From the NCBI GenBank assembly GCA_964460185.1, contig CAYWTM010000075.1, forward strand, positions 1 to 16,997: 16,997 bases of DNA, read 5' to 3'. The DNA is from JAVJPJ01 sp040217295 (GTDB lineage: Bacteria > Pseudomonadota > Alphaproteobacteria > Rhodobacterales > Rhodobacteraceae). Position 1 is the stretch's first letter; each line of letters begins with the position of its first letter. The position numbers were made by a program, and so were the translations under genes. The notes beneath the pieces are model-generated. The model worked only from the letters and a program-made list of their open reading frames with translations, was not told the origin of the DNA and searched no databases. Below are positions 7,953-14,742 of the stretch, in pieces.

Positions 7953-7964
7953 CGGAAATTTCCG
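7953..7964. promoter_or_regulatory. 12-bp palindrome in the LysR/AraC divergent intergenic region
   Basis: CGGAAATTTCCG is a perfect 12-bp palindrome in the middle of the 362-bp region between two divergent regulator genes. It is flanked by a T-rich tract (7940-7945) and an A-rich tract (7968-7972), giving a loosely symmetric element of about 33 bp. It could be an operator for either regulator. Confidence 0.38.
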
Positions 7965-8061
7965 AGCAAAAAGATGGAATTGACCCGCTTCGAAGACAGA
8001 ACGCCGAGTGATCCGCGCGATTGAACGGTCTGCCCCATGGTTCGGAAGAGGAGGATCAAGG

Positions 8062-8127
8062 ATGGGAATCACCCGACACGGCGCCAGACGAGGTGATCAC
8101 GAGGCTGCGGCGGCTAGCGGTGCTTGA
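8062..8127 (+). CDS. 21-codon upstream ORF (possible leader peptide) before the AraC-type gene
   Basis: The short frame encodes 21 residues (opening MGITRHGARRG). It has the best ribosome site of the region, AGGAGG (8049-8054) 7 nt before its ATG. Its TGA shares one base with an ATG (8127-8129) in frame with the AraC-type protein (TGATG). This arrangement suggests a translated leader coupled to the regulator. The peptide has no recognisable attenuator-type codon run. Translation is inferred only from the ribosome site and the overlap. Confidence 0.4.
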   Translation: MGITRHGARRGDHEAAAASGA

Positions 8128-8213
8128 TGGCCAGGGCCTGCCGCGCGAGCCTGCGGAGGCTTGCACAGCCAATCAGTCTTGGTTTTCCAGGGTCCTCAGA
8201 ATATCGTGCGGAC

Positions 8214-9218
8214 ATGGGCCAGGTCACGTCTTTGTTTGCGCGCAAGCTCGTCGGTGTCGCCGCGGGACAAATCGACGCCGACGACGTGCTTGAGTCAGTC
8301 GGCCTGGATCCGGCCGGTCCGTGGGACCCCAAGCACATGCTCGAGGAAGATGTCTTCTACGGGATGCTGGAGCTCATGGCCCAACAGATGGACGTGACAC
8401 GCTTGCCGTTGCTCGTGGGCGACGCCATGCGGCCCGATGAATACGGCGCGCTTGGACTAGCGTGGAAAGCCGCGCCTGATCTGATGGGCTCCTTTTCGCG
8501 CGTGGCGCGATACGCGCGCCTCTGGACCAGCATCGTGCGATACGAGCTTGTGGAAACCGACGGCGGCGTCCTGTTCACCGAACACCGGCAGGGTCCGCGC
8601 CGGCTTGGGATGCGGATATCCATCGAGGCCGATCTGGCCAGCGGTGTTTCGTTGAGCCGCCAGGTGTCGCCCGACCCGTTTGCCCCCGTTGAAGTCTATT
8701 TCAAGCATCCGGCCCCAAAGACCAAGGAGCATCACGAAGCCTATTTCGGGTGTCCCGTGCATTTCGACGCCGACATGGATGCGATGCTCTTGTCCCGCGC
8801 ATCGCTGTCGAAGCCGAACAACCTTGGCGATGCCGGTATCACGCAGTTTCTGGTCTCTTACCTCGATCGAGAACTGGGCGAGATCAGGGATCTGCCCAAC
8901 CTGGCGGCGCAAACCAAAGACGAGATCGCCAGGGCGCTCAGCGAAGGTCTGCCCAAGATGGCGGATATTGCGCGCAGGTTGGGCATGAGCGTGCGTTCCT
9001 TTCATCGCCGCCTGGGCGAGCATGGGGTCAACTTCCAGGCCCTGACCGAAGAGACGCGCCGCGAAATCGCAATGGGTATGCTGAAAGAAGAACGCTACTC
9101 GCTGTCCGAGATTGCGTTCATGGCGGGGTTTTCGGAGCAAAGCGCGTTCACGCGCGCGTTCAAGCGCTGGACGGGGCATACCCCGGCGGAGTTTCGAAAG
9201 ATCGCGGGCGCGCGGTGA
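8214..9218 (+). CDS. AraC-family transcriptional regulator with arabinose-binding-type N-terminal domain
   Basis: 334 residues from the ATG at 8214 (MGQVTSLFARKLVG), matching the usual 330-345. The N-terminal part (about 15-205) resembles the arabinose_bd domain of OruR-type regulators. The C-terminal double HTH (about 240-330) includes MADIARRLGMSVRSFHRRL and LSEIAFMAGFSEQSAFTRAF, then the family ending WTGHTPAEFRK. The start is unsure: 8214 lacks a ribosome site, while an in-frame ATG at 8127 overlaps the stop of a leader ORF with an excellent ribosome site and would add 29 residues that look atypical for the family. It is followed on the same strand, 104 bp on, by an NmrA-like gene, its likely target. 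Confidence 0.9.
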   Translation: MGQVTSLFARKLVGVAAGQIDADDVLESVGLDPAGPWDPKHMLEEDVFYGMLELMAQQMDVTRLPLLVGDAMRPDEYGALGLAWKAAPDLMGSFSRVARYARLWTSIVRYELVETDGGVLFTEHRQGPRRLGMRISIEADLASGVSLSRQVSPDPFAPVEVYFKHPAPKTKEHHEAYFGCPVHFDADMDAMLLSRASLSKPNNLGDAGITQFLVSYLDRELGEIRDLPNLAAQTKDEIARALSEGLPKMADIARRLGMSVRSFHRRLGEHGVNFQALTEETRREIAMGMLKEERYSLSEIAFMAGFSEQSAFTRAFKRWTGHTPAEFRKIAGAR

Positions 9219-9288
9219 ACCGCTTTGGCCGGATCGGTCAAAACGATGGCATCGCCGGTCAATACCGGGCCCGTATCGGTCGCCTATC

Positions 9289-9313
9289 CCTTGGTCATCA
9301 ACTTCGACCAAGG
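9289..9313 (+). promoter_or_regulatory. 8-bp inverted repeat covering the ribosome-binding site of the NmrA-like gene
   Basis: CCTTGGTC (9289-9296) and GACCAAGG (9306-9313) are perfect inverted arms around a 9-nt loop. The 3' arm includes the AGG that begins the AGGAG Shine-Dalgarno of the next gene (9311-9315). In RNA this would hide the ribosome site; in DNA it could be an operator. Confidence 0.5.
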
Positions 9314-9322
9314 AGAAACACC

Positions 9323-10150
9323 ATGCAAACCCAACCCATCCTCGTTGTCGGCGCCACCGGGAAAACCGGCTTGCGCGTTGCCGCACGCCTTGAAGACAAG
9401 GGCATGTCCGTCCGCCGCGGCAGCCGCCGCGCCGCGATCCCGTTTGACTGGGAAGACGAAGGCACCTGGGCCGCCGCTCTGGACGGCGTCAGCAAGGCCT
9501 ATGTCACCTACTTTCCCGATCTCGCCTTTCCGGGTGCCGTGGAAAAATTGACCGCTTTTTGCAAGGTCGCAAGACCCATGGGCCTCGACCACATCGTCCT
9601 CTTGTCTGGGCGCGGTGAGCATCATGCGCGATTGGGCGAAGAGGCCGTGCGCAACTCGGGCCTCGACTTCACGCTGGTGCGGTCTTCGTGGTTCGCACAG
9701 AACTTTTCCGAAGGGTACCTGCGCGATCCGATCCTTGGCGGCGTCCTGCCGATGCCCGGCGGCATGATCGAAGAGCCCATCATCGATATCGACGATATCG
9801 CGGATGTTGTCGTCGCTGCCCTGACCGAAGACGGGCACAAGGGCGAACTCTATGAAGTCACCGGCCCGCGGTTGATGAGCTTTGCGGACATGGCCGAGGC
9901 CTTGTCACAGGCCACGGGACGCCCGATCCGGCACATCCCGATCAGCTTTGAGGATTTTCACGCCAATGTCGCGGCCTCGGGCGGTGACTTCGTGGCGGAT
10001 GTCTTCACCGGGATCGCGCGCGAGACCCTGGATGGGCGCAACGCTCAGGTTTGTGACGGGGTGCAGCGCGCGCTTGGGCGCCCGGCCCGCGACTTTGCTG
10101 ACTATGCCGCCGCTGCCGTGAGGTCCGGTGCCTGGGCCGACGCGGCCTGA
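9323..10150 (+). CDS. NmrA-like / atypical SDR NAD(P)-binding protein
   Basis: 275 residues with an N-terminal Rossmann fold. ILVVGATGKTGLRVA (6-20) carries the GxxGxxG nucleotide motif, and the RRGSRR stretch (31-36) after the second strand suggests NADPH. IVLLSGRG (91-98) and LVRSSWFAQNF (118-128) match the NmrA/SDR_a5 pattern of quinone-oxidoreductase or redox-sensor proteins. No classical Tyr-x3-Lys pair is evident, as is usual for this atypical group. The start at 9323 is set by AGGAG with a 7-nt spacer; the frame is open upstream over the AraC-type gene but that is a shadow. It probably forms an operon with the DUF1772 gene 65 bp downstream, under the preceding AraC-type regulator. Substrate unknown. 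Confidence 0.88.
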   Translation: MQTQPILVVGATGKTGLRVAARLEDKGMSVRRGSRRAAIPFDWEDEGTWAAALDGVSKAYVTYFPDLAFPGAVEKLTAFCKVARPMGLDHIVLLSGRGEHHARLGEEAVRNSGLDFTLVRSSWFAQNFSEGYLRDPILGGVLPMPGGMIEEPIIDIDDIADVVVAALTEDGHKGELYEVTGPRLMSFADMAEALSQATGRPIRHIPISFEDFHANVAASGGDFVADVFTGIARETLDGRNAQVCDGVQRALGRPARDFADYAAAAVRSGAWADAA

Positions 10151-10159
10151 CCCCAAAGC

Positions 10160-10184
10160 GCGGGAGGGGGCGTACCCTTCCCGC
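10160..10184 (+). other. stem-loop between the NmrA-like and DUF1772 genes
   Basis: Arms 10160-10169 (GCGGGAGGGG) and 10175-10184 (CCCTTCCCGC) give a 10-bp stem with one G-U pair and a 5-nt loop. No U-run follows, so it is more likely an mRNA processing or stability element than a terminator. Confidence 0.4.
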
Positions 10185-10215
10185 CGCCACCCCTCAGATT
10201 CCGGGAGCATGTCTC

Positions 10216-10719
10216 ATGTCACTTTTCATCTTTGTTGTGCTGCAATTCACGATCCTTGCCTACGCGCTTGTGGGCGGTGTCTTTCTGGCCTTCTCCGACT
10301 TCATCATGCGCGCGCTTGCGCATACGGGCGGGGTTGGTGGCGTCGATGCGATGCAGGTCATCAACCGCGAAGTCTTTCGCTGGGTCTTCATGGCCTTGTT
10401 CATCGGCATGGCGCCCCTGTCGCTTCTGATCGCCGGGTACGGCGGGTTCCATGTCGGCAGCGGTCCGGGCACGCTGATGATGATCGCAGGCCTGGTCTAT
10501 TTCGTCGGCTGTTTCGGCGTAACGGTAGTCTTCAATGTCCCGATGAACGAAGCGCTGGCGGGCATGGATGTCTCAGACCCGATGACGCAGGACTACTGGA
10601 CCAGCACCTATCTGCCCCGCTGGACGTTCTGGAACACCGTCCGGACGGCTGCCTCGGCCGCGTCGGCCGCGCTGTTGCTGTTCAGCCTGATGTGGATGAC
10701 CCAGAGCCAGGCGGCGTAG
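10216..10719 (+). CDS. DUF1772 (anthrone oxygenase-like) integral membrane protein
   Basis: 167 residues with four predicted membrane helices (about 4-26, 54-74, 84-108 and 140-162). The pattern VVFNVPMNEALAG (104-116) followed by YLPRWTFWNTVRTAAS (132-147) is typical of the DUF1772 family, which includes proteins annotated as anthrone or noranthrone oxygenases. The start has GGGAG 8 nt upstream. Location should be the inner membrane. Pairing with an NmrA-like oxidoreductase suggests a small redox or detoxification unit, which is inference; no biochemical role can be assigned. Confidence 0.85.
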   Translation: MSLFIFVVLQFTILAYALVGGVFLAFSDFIMRALAHTGGVGGVDAMQVINREVFRWVFMALFIGMAPLSLLIAGYGGFHVGSGPGTLMMIAGLVYFVGCFGVTVVFNVPMNEALAGMDVSDPMTQDYWTSTYLPRWTFWNTVRTAASAASAALLLFSLMWMTQSQAA

Positions 10720-10741
10720 GTCCTGCCGCCACACCGAAGAA

Positions 10742-10769
10742 AGGCGGACATGGCAACCCGTGTCCGCCT
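10742..10769 (+). terminator. strong stem-loop after the DUF1772 gene, possible terminator
   Basis: Perfect 9-bp arms, AGGCGGACA (10742-10750) and TGTCCGCCT (10761-10769), around a 10-nt loop that can pair further (about 12 bp with a tetraloop). It lies 23 bp after the stop codon, a usual place for a terminator. No U-run follows directly; a T5 run comes about 20 nt later. Termination is therefore likely but not certain. Confidence 0.45.
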
Positions 10770-10876
10770 GCGTCGCACCGGGATGGCGTTTTTGCCGGCA
10801 ATCCGGGGTGACGATCATGCGCGCATCGTGTCATTGATGCGCCAATCTGCATGTGCCGTCTTGTGCACGGGGTCCA

Positions 10877-10892
10877 TGAAAGGATATTTTCA
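10877..10892. promoter_or_regulatory. probable RpiR-type operator overlapping the rpiR-like ribosome-binding region
   Basis: TGAAA-N6-TTTCA, 16 bp, ends 5 bp before the regulator start codon and contains its AAAGGA ribosome-site sequence. It has the same arms and spacing as the site upstream of dctP, which points to autoregulation. Confidence 0.6.
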
Positions 10893-10897
10893 CCGCC

Positions 10898-11743
10898 ATG
10901 GCGCCAGCGTCCAAGACATCCTTTCTCGCGCGAATCCGAGACGCGACGCCCGGCCTGCATCCCAGCGAATTGAGGCTGGCGGAGGCCATATTGCGGTTTC
11001 CCGGTCAACTCGCCAGCTACACCGCGACAGAGCTTTCGCAGATGGCGGGCGTTTCGAATGCGACCGTGACGCGGTTCGTGCGAAAGATCGGTTACAGCTC
11101 CTTCGAAGAGGCGCGGCAGGCGGTGCGGGCCGAACAAGACACCGGCACGGCCCTGTTCAGGGTCGATCGCGAAGGTGTCCCGCGCGATGGCCAGGCCGCC
11201 CGCCATCTGGACCAGTGCCATGGCAACCTTGAACGCAGCCTGGCGCATCTCGACGACGCGGAGATCGGAACGCTTGTCTCTGCGATGCTTGGGGCGGATC
11301 GCCTGTGGGTGGTGGGGTTTCGCGCAGGGCAATCCTTTGCCCGCTACCTCGCGTGGCAGGTCATGCAGGTGCGGCCGAACGCGTTCACGTTGCCGCGTGA
11401 TGGTGAAACGATGTCGGAAAGCCTTGCCGGCATCGGGCCGGACGACTGCGTGATCATCATTGCCCTGCGCCGCCCCCCCAAGCAGTTCGGCGCCCTGATC
11501 GACATGTTGAACGAGTCGGGCGCACAGACCGCGCTGATCGGGGATCTGCCCGGTCTCGAAGGGATGCCAGCGCGCTGGACGCTGCCCTGCAGCACGACCG
11601 GTGCGGGCGCGCTGTTCGACCATGTCGGGGTCATGGCGCTGTGCGGTCTGCTGGCCTCGGGGGTGATCGAGGGATCGGGCAGCCGGGGCCGTGAACGGCT
11701 GCGCGTGATCGAGTCGCTGCACGAGTCGCTCGACGAGCTTTGA
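10898..11743 (+). CDS. MurR/RpiR-family transcriptional regulator with SIS domain
   Basis: 281 residues. The N-terminal HTH_6 domain (about 8-80) includes YTATELSQMAGVSNATVTRF and IGYSSFEEARQAVR, hallmarks of RpiR regulators. A SIS sugar-phosphate-binding-type domain (about 120-265) follows, with LWVVGFRAGQSFARYLAWQ and GPDDCVIIIALRRPPKQ. Such proteins sense phosphorylated sugars or related metabolites and often sit beside transporter genes. It lies 188 bp upstream of a TRAP operon on the same strand. Palindromes of one type lie before both this gene and dctP, so self-regulation and control of the transporter are likely. The ligand cannot be inferred. Confidence 0.92.
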   Translation: MAPASKTSFLARIRDATPGLHPSELRLAEAILRFPGQLASYTATELSQMAGVSNATVTRFVRKIGYSSFEEARQAVRAEQDTGTALFRVDREGVPRDGQAARHLDQCHGNLERSLAHLDDAEIGTLVSAMLGADRLWVVGFRAGQSFARYLAWQVMQVRPNAFTLPRDGETMSESLAGIGPDDCVIIIALRRPPKQFGALIDMLNESGAQTALIGDLPGLEGMPARWTLPCSTTGAGALFDHVGVMALCGLLASGVIEGSGSRGRERLRVIESLHESLDEL

Positions 11744-11825
11744 GCGCGCCACCGGCCATCGGCCGCAGTATCCCTGTTCACAAGGGCTGATTTCCCGCCC
11801 AGAAATTGAGCGTTCTTGAAAGCGC

Positions 11826-11841
11826 GGGGCGCTGCCGCCCC
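11826..11841 (+). terminator. GC hairpin after the rpiR-like gene, weak terminator candidate
   Basis: GGGGCG-CTGC-CGCCCC forms a perfect 6-bp stem with a 4-nt loop. The next T-run (11851-11855) is 10 nt downstream and belongs to the operator palindrome, so termination here is uncertain. The hairpin directly abuts the first TGAAA half-site. Confidence 0.3.
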
Positions 11842-11857
11842 TGAAAACCATTTTTCA
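11842..11857. promoter_or_regulatory. probable RpiR-type operator 1 upstream of dctP
   Basis: TGAAAACCATTTTTCA, a TGAAA-N6-TTTCA palindrome with 6-bp arms if the flanking A and T are counted. It is the same length and arm sequence as the site before the regulator gene, and lies 74 bp before the dctP start. Confidence 0.62.
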
Positions 11858-11871
11858 TTTGAGGGCATCTG

Positions 11872-11887
11872 TGAAAAAATCATTGCA
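11872..11887. promoter_or_regulatory. probable RpiR-type operator 2 (imperfect) upstream of dctP
   Basis: TGAAA-N6-TTGCA matches operator 1 except for one base in the right arm. The two sites start exactly 30 bp apart, about three helical turns, so dimers bound to them would sit on one face of the DNA. Confidence 0.45.
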
Positions 11888-11931
11888 TGAGACATCGCTT
11901 CACGTCCCAGCTTCCCTTGGAAAGGTGTACC

Positions 11932-12912
11932 ATGACCCTCTTGCGAAATACCGTTTTCATGACCGCCGCCGCCGTTGCCCTGCCGGGTGTGGCGCTGGCC
12001 CAGACCGTATTGCAGATCAACTCATCCCTGCCCGAAGGCTCTTTCGCGCACGTGTTCTTGCAGGAATATGAAACCCGCCTCGAAACCGCGACCGATGGCG
12101 CCGTCGACGTGCAGATCTTCATGTCGAACACGCTGGGCTCCGAGGAAGACGTGCTTCAGGGCCTTTCGCTCGGCACGCACAACGCCTCGCTCTCGGCCTC
12201 GGCCATCGCGCAGATCAACACCCGCGCCGCGATCTTCGACCTGCCCTACCTGTTCGAGGACCGCGCCGCCGTGCAGACCTTTGCCGACAGCCCCGCCGGC
12301 GACATGCTGCGCGAGGGTTTCGAAGGCTCCGGCATGGTGCTGGCCGCGATGTGGGACAACGGCTTTCGCCAGATCACCAACAACGTGCGCCCGATCACCG
12401 TGCCCGCCGACCTCGACGGCCTGAAGATCCGCACCCCCACCAGCCGCCAGCGGGTCGAGATGTTCAACACGCTGGGCGCCAACGCCACGCCGCTTTCGTT
12501 CGGCGAGGTCTACTCGGCCCTCGACCAGGGCGTGATCGACGGCCAGGAGAACCCCGCACAGGTCGTCGACAGTGCGCGCCTCTACGAGGTGCAGGAATAC
12601 ATGTCGCTCTCGAACCACGTCTACCTGCCCACCTTCCTCGTCTTCGGCGAACCCTACCTCGCGTCGGTCGAGCCCGAACTGGCCGAAACCATGCTGACCG
12701 TCGCCACCGAGACCGCCGCCTGGACCTTCGAGTGGGGCGAGACGACCGACGGAGAGGTCATCGCGGCACTGGCTGACCGCATCGCGATCAACGAGATCGA
12801 CTTTGCCGCCTTCCAGTCGGCCGCAGCACCCCTGTATGCAAGCCCGACCTTCGTCGAGGTGATCGGCGCGGACATGATCGCGGCGACCCGCGCGGCGCTC
12901 GGCATCGAGTGA
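11932..12912 (+). CDS. dctP: TRAP transporter substrate-binding protein (DctP family)
   Basis: 326 residues. The signal peptide is MTLLRNTVFMTAAAVALPGV, with cleavage likely after ALA at residue 23; the mature protein is periplasmic. Family landmarks are NTLGSEEDVLQGLSLGT (66-82), NGFRQITNN (143-151), the conserved substrate-carboxylate arginine in LKIRTPTS (R167), and FGEVYSALDQGVIDGQENP (190-208). Length is normal for DctP. The start is the ATG at 11932 with AAAGGTG upstream; the frame is open to an earlier ATG at 11887, but that would spoil the signal peptide. It is the first gene of the TRAP operon. The substrate is presumably a carboxylate, judged from R167; the linked racemase-family gene hints at an amino-acid or hydantoin-type compound. 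Confidence 0.94.
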   Translation: MTLLRNTVFMTAAAVALPGVALAQTVLQINSSLPEGSFAHVFLQEYETRLETATDGAVDVQIFMSNTLGSEEDVLQGLSLGTHNASLSASAIAQINTRAAIFDLPYLFEDRAAVQTFADSPAGDMLREGFEGSGMVLAAMWDNGFRQITNNVRPITVPADLDGLKIRTPTSRQRVEMFNTLGANATPLSFGEVYSALDQGVIDGQENPAQVVDSARLYEVQEYMSLSNHVYLPTFLVFGEPYLASVEPELAETMLTVATETAAWTFEWGETTDGEVIAALADRIAINEIDFAAFQSAAAPLYASPTFVEVIGADMIAATRAALGIE

Positions 12913-12934
12913 CCCCAAGCACCGGAGCAGCCCC

Positions 12935-13456
12935 ATGGCCCGCCTCATCGTCCTTGTCGAATTCATCGACCTCTGGCTCATCCGCATCCTCGATGCGCTG
13001 GTGATCGGGTTGGCCGGGCTGCTCTTTTGCCTTCTCAATTACGCGGTCTTCACCCGCTTCGTGCTCAACGACAGCGTGTCGTGGTCCGAGGAGCTGCCCG
13101 CGCATGTGCTGGCCGTCCTGACCTTTATCGGCGCGGCCTACCTGACGCGCACCTCCGAGCATCTCGGTTTTGACGCGGTGGTGCGCATCCTCTCTCCCGG
13201 TCTGAAGCGCGCGGTGATGGCCGGAAACCTGATCCTGATGGCCTTTTTCGGCAGCCTGCTTGCGTATTACGGCGGCATCGCGGCGGAAAGCTTTGGCAGC
13301 CGGATGCTGATTTCCGTCGATCTGCCCATGGCGCTGTTCCGCTACGCCATGCCCGTGGGCGGTGCGCTGATCGCGCTGGTCAGCCTCACCCGCCTTGCCG
13401 GCCTGCTGACCGGGCAGGTGCACCCCGATGATCTTCTTCCCGAAAGTGACGCGTGA
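12935..13456 (+). CDS. dctQ: TRAP transporter small permease (DctQ family)
   Basis: 173 residues with four hydrophobic segments (about 20-42, 58-76, 96-117 and 132-153), the standard DctQ topology. VSWSEELPAHVLAVLTFIGAA-like sequence (49-69) is the usual signature, containing the conserved W-x-E-E. GGAG lies 7 nt before the ATG. The gene follows dctP by 22 bp and its stop shares one base with the dctM start (TGATG). Confidence 0.93.
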   Translation: MARLIVLVEFIDLWLIRILDALVIGLAGLLFCLLNYAVFTRFVLNDSVSWSEELPAHVLAVLTFIGAAYLTRTSEHLGFDAVVRILSPGLKRAVMAGNLILMAFFGSLLAYYGGIAAESFGSRMLISVDLPMALFRYAMPVGGALIALVSLTRLAGLLTGQVHPDDLLPESDA

Positions 13457-14742
13457 TGTTTCTTGATCCCGGCTGGATCATCCTGATCCTTCTTGTCGTC
13501 CTGCTGATCGCGGGGTTGCCCATCGCCTTCGTTCTTGGCGTGACCGCTGCAACACTGATCCTGATCGACCCGGCCGTGGTGCCGCAGATCATCGGGCTGA
13601 TCCCCTTCGGCGGGGCCAACAACTACCTGCTGGTGGCCGCGCTTTTGTTCATGATCGCGGGCGAGGTGATGAACCAGGGACGCATCGCGGAGAAACTCAT
13701 CGCCTTCGCCTCCAGCCTCGTGGGGCACATCCGCGGCGGGTTGGCCCATGTCAACATCCTGACATCGCTGTTTTTTTCCGAGATTTCGGGCACCGCCACA
13801 TCGGATGCGGCCGCCATCGGCTCGGTCATGATCCCGCAGATGAAGAAACGCGGCTATCCCGCCGCCTTCGCCGCCGCGGTGACGTCGACCTCGGCCACGA
13901 TGGCGATCATCGTGCCGCCTTCGCTCAACCTCATCCTCTACGCCTATGTCGCCAACGCCTCGATTGCCGAGCTGTTCGCGGCGGGCATCCTGCCGGGCAT
14001 CATGGTCTGCGCGCTTCTCATGGCGACCGCCTATGGCATCTCGGTGAAACGCGGCTACCCGACCGAGGGCGAGTTCCAGTTCAAGCGTGTCCTTGAAACC
14101 GGCAAGGATGCCGCCATCCCGCTGACCCTGCCGATCCTGATCCTCGTCGGCATCCTCGGCGGCATCTTCACCGCGACCGAGGCGGGCGCCATCGCGGCCT
14201 TCTGGTCGATCATCCTGGCGGCGTTCCTCTACCGCACGATCAAGCTGGGTAACCTGCTGGATACGTTCCGCATCGCGGGCAAGCGCAGCGCGATGCTGAT
14301 GTTCATCGTCGCGACCTCGACGCTGCTGGGCTGGTACCTGACCAATCAGCGCATTCCGCAAGACATCGCGCAGGCGATCCTCGGGATCTCGGAGAACTAC
14401 TGGGTCGTTCTGGCCGCCATAAACGTTTTCTTCCTGCTGGCGGGCACGATCATCCATGGCACGCCCGCCATCCTGATGCTGGTGCCGATCTTCCTGCCGC
14501 TGGCTGACCAGCTGGGCATCGACCGGGTGCATTTCGGCCTGATCCTGACGATCAACCTCGGGATCGGACAGCAGACGCCGCCGGTCGCCTCCGTGGTGCT
14601 GATCACCTGCGCCATCGCCAGGATATCCATCGCCAAGATCATCCCGTCGATGCTGGCCTTCATCGGCGCGATGCTGGTGGCGCTGATCCTGGTCAACGTC
14701 TTCCCGGCCATCGTCCTCTGGCTTCCCTCGGTCATCCTCTGA
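13456..14742 (+). CDS. dctM: TRAP transporter large permease (DctM family)
   Basis: 428 residues, almost wholly hydrophobic, with about 12 membrane segments; the sodium-coupled transport subunit. Family signatures are SEISGTATSDAAAIGSVMIP, IIVPPSLNLILY and GGIFTATEAGAIAAFW (usual form GIFTPTEA, so the proline is replaced by alanine), plus NLGIGQQTPPVASVV near the C terminus. I use the ATG at 13456; a GTG one codon earlier is also open. Its stop overlaps the next gene start by one base (TGATG). Confidence 0.95.
   Translation: MFLDPGWIILILLVVLLIAGLPIAFVLGVTAATLILIDPAVVPQIIGLIPFGGANNYLLVAALLFMIAGEVMNQGRIAEKLIAFASSLVGHIRGGLAHVNILTSLFFSEISGTATSDAAAIGSVMIPQMKKRGYPAAFAAAVTSTSATMAIIVPPSLNLILYAYVANASIAELFAAGILPGIMVCALLMATAYGISVKRGYPTEGEFQFKRVLETGKDAAIPLTLPILILVGILGGIFTATEAGAIAAFWSIILAAFLYRTIKLGNLLDTFRIAGKRSAMLMFIVATSTLLGWYLTNQRIPQDIAQAILGISENYWVVLAAINVFFLLAGTIIHGTPAILMLVPIFLPLADQLGIDRVHFGLILTINLGIGQQTPPVASVVLITCAIARISIAKIIPSMLAFIGAMLVALILVNVFPAIVLWLPSVIL

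Noticed and set aside
8750..10150. Plus-strand frame of 466 codons extending the NmrA-like protein upstream
   Set aside because: The upstream part overlaps the AraC-type gene in another frame; AGGAG at 9311 and the Rossmann N terminus set the start at 9323.
10682..11851. Minus-strand open frame of 389 codons opposite the RpiR-like gene
   Set aside because: Shadow of a clear HTH/SIS regulator; no motif or ribosome site.
13342..14532. Minus-strand open frame of 396 codons opposite dctQ/dctM
   Set aside because: Shadow of membrane-protein genes; composition is dominated by Asp/Arg/Gln/His as expected for the reverse of hydrophobic codons.
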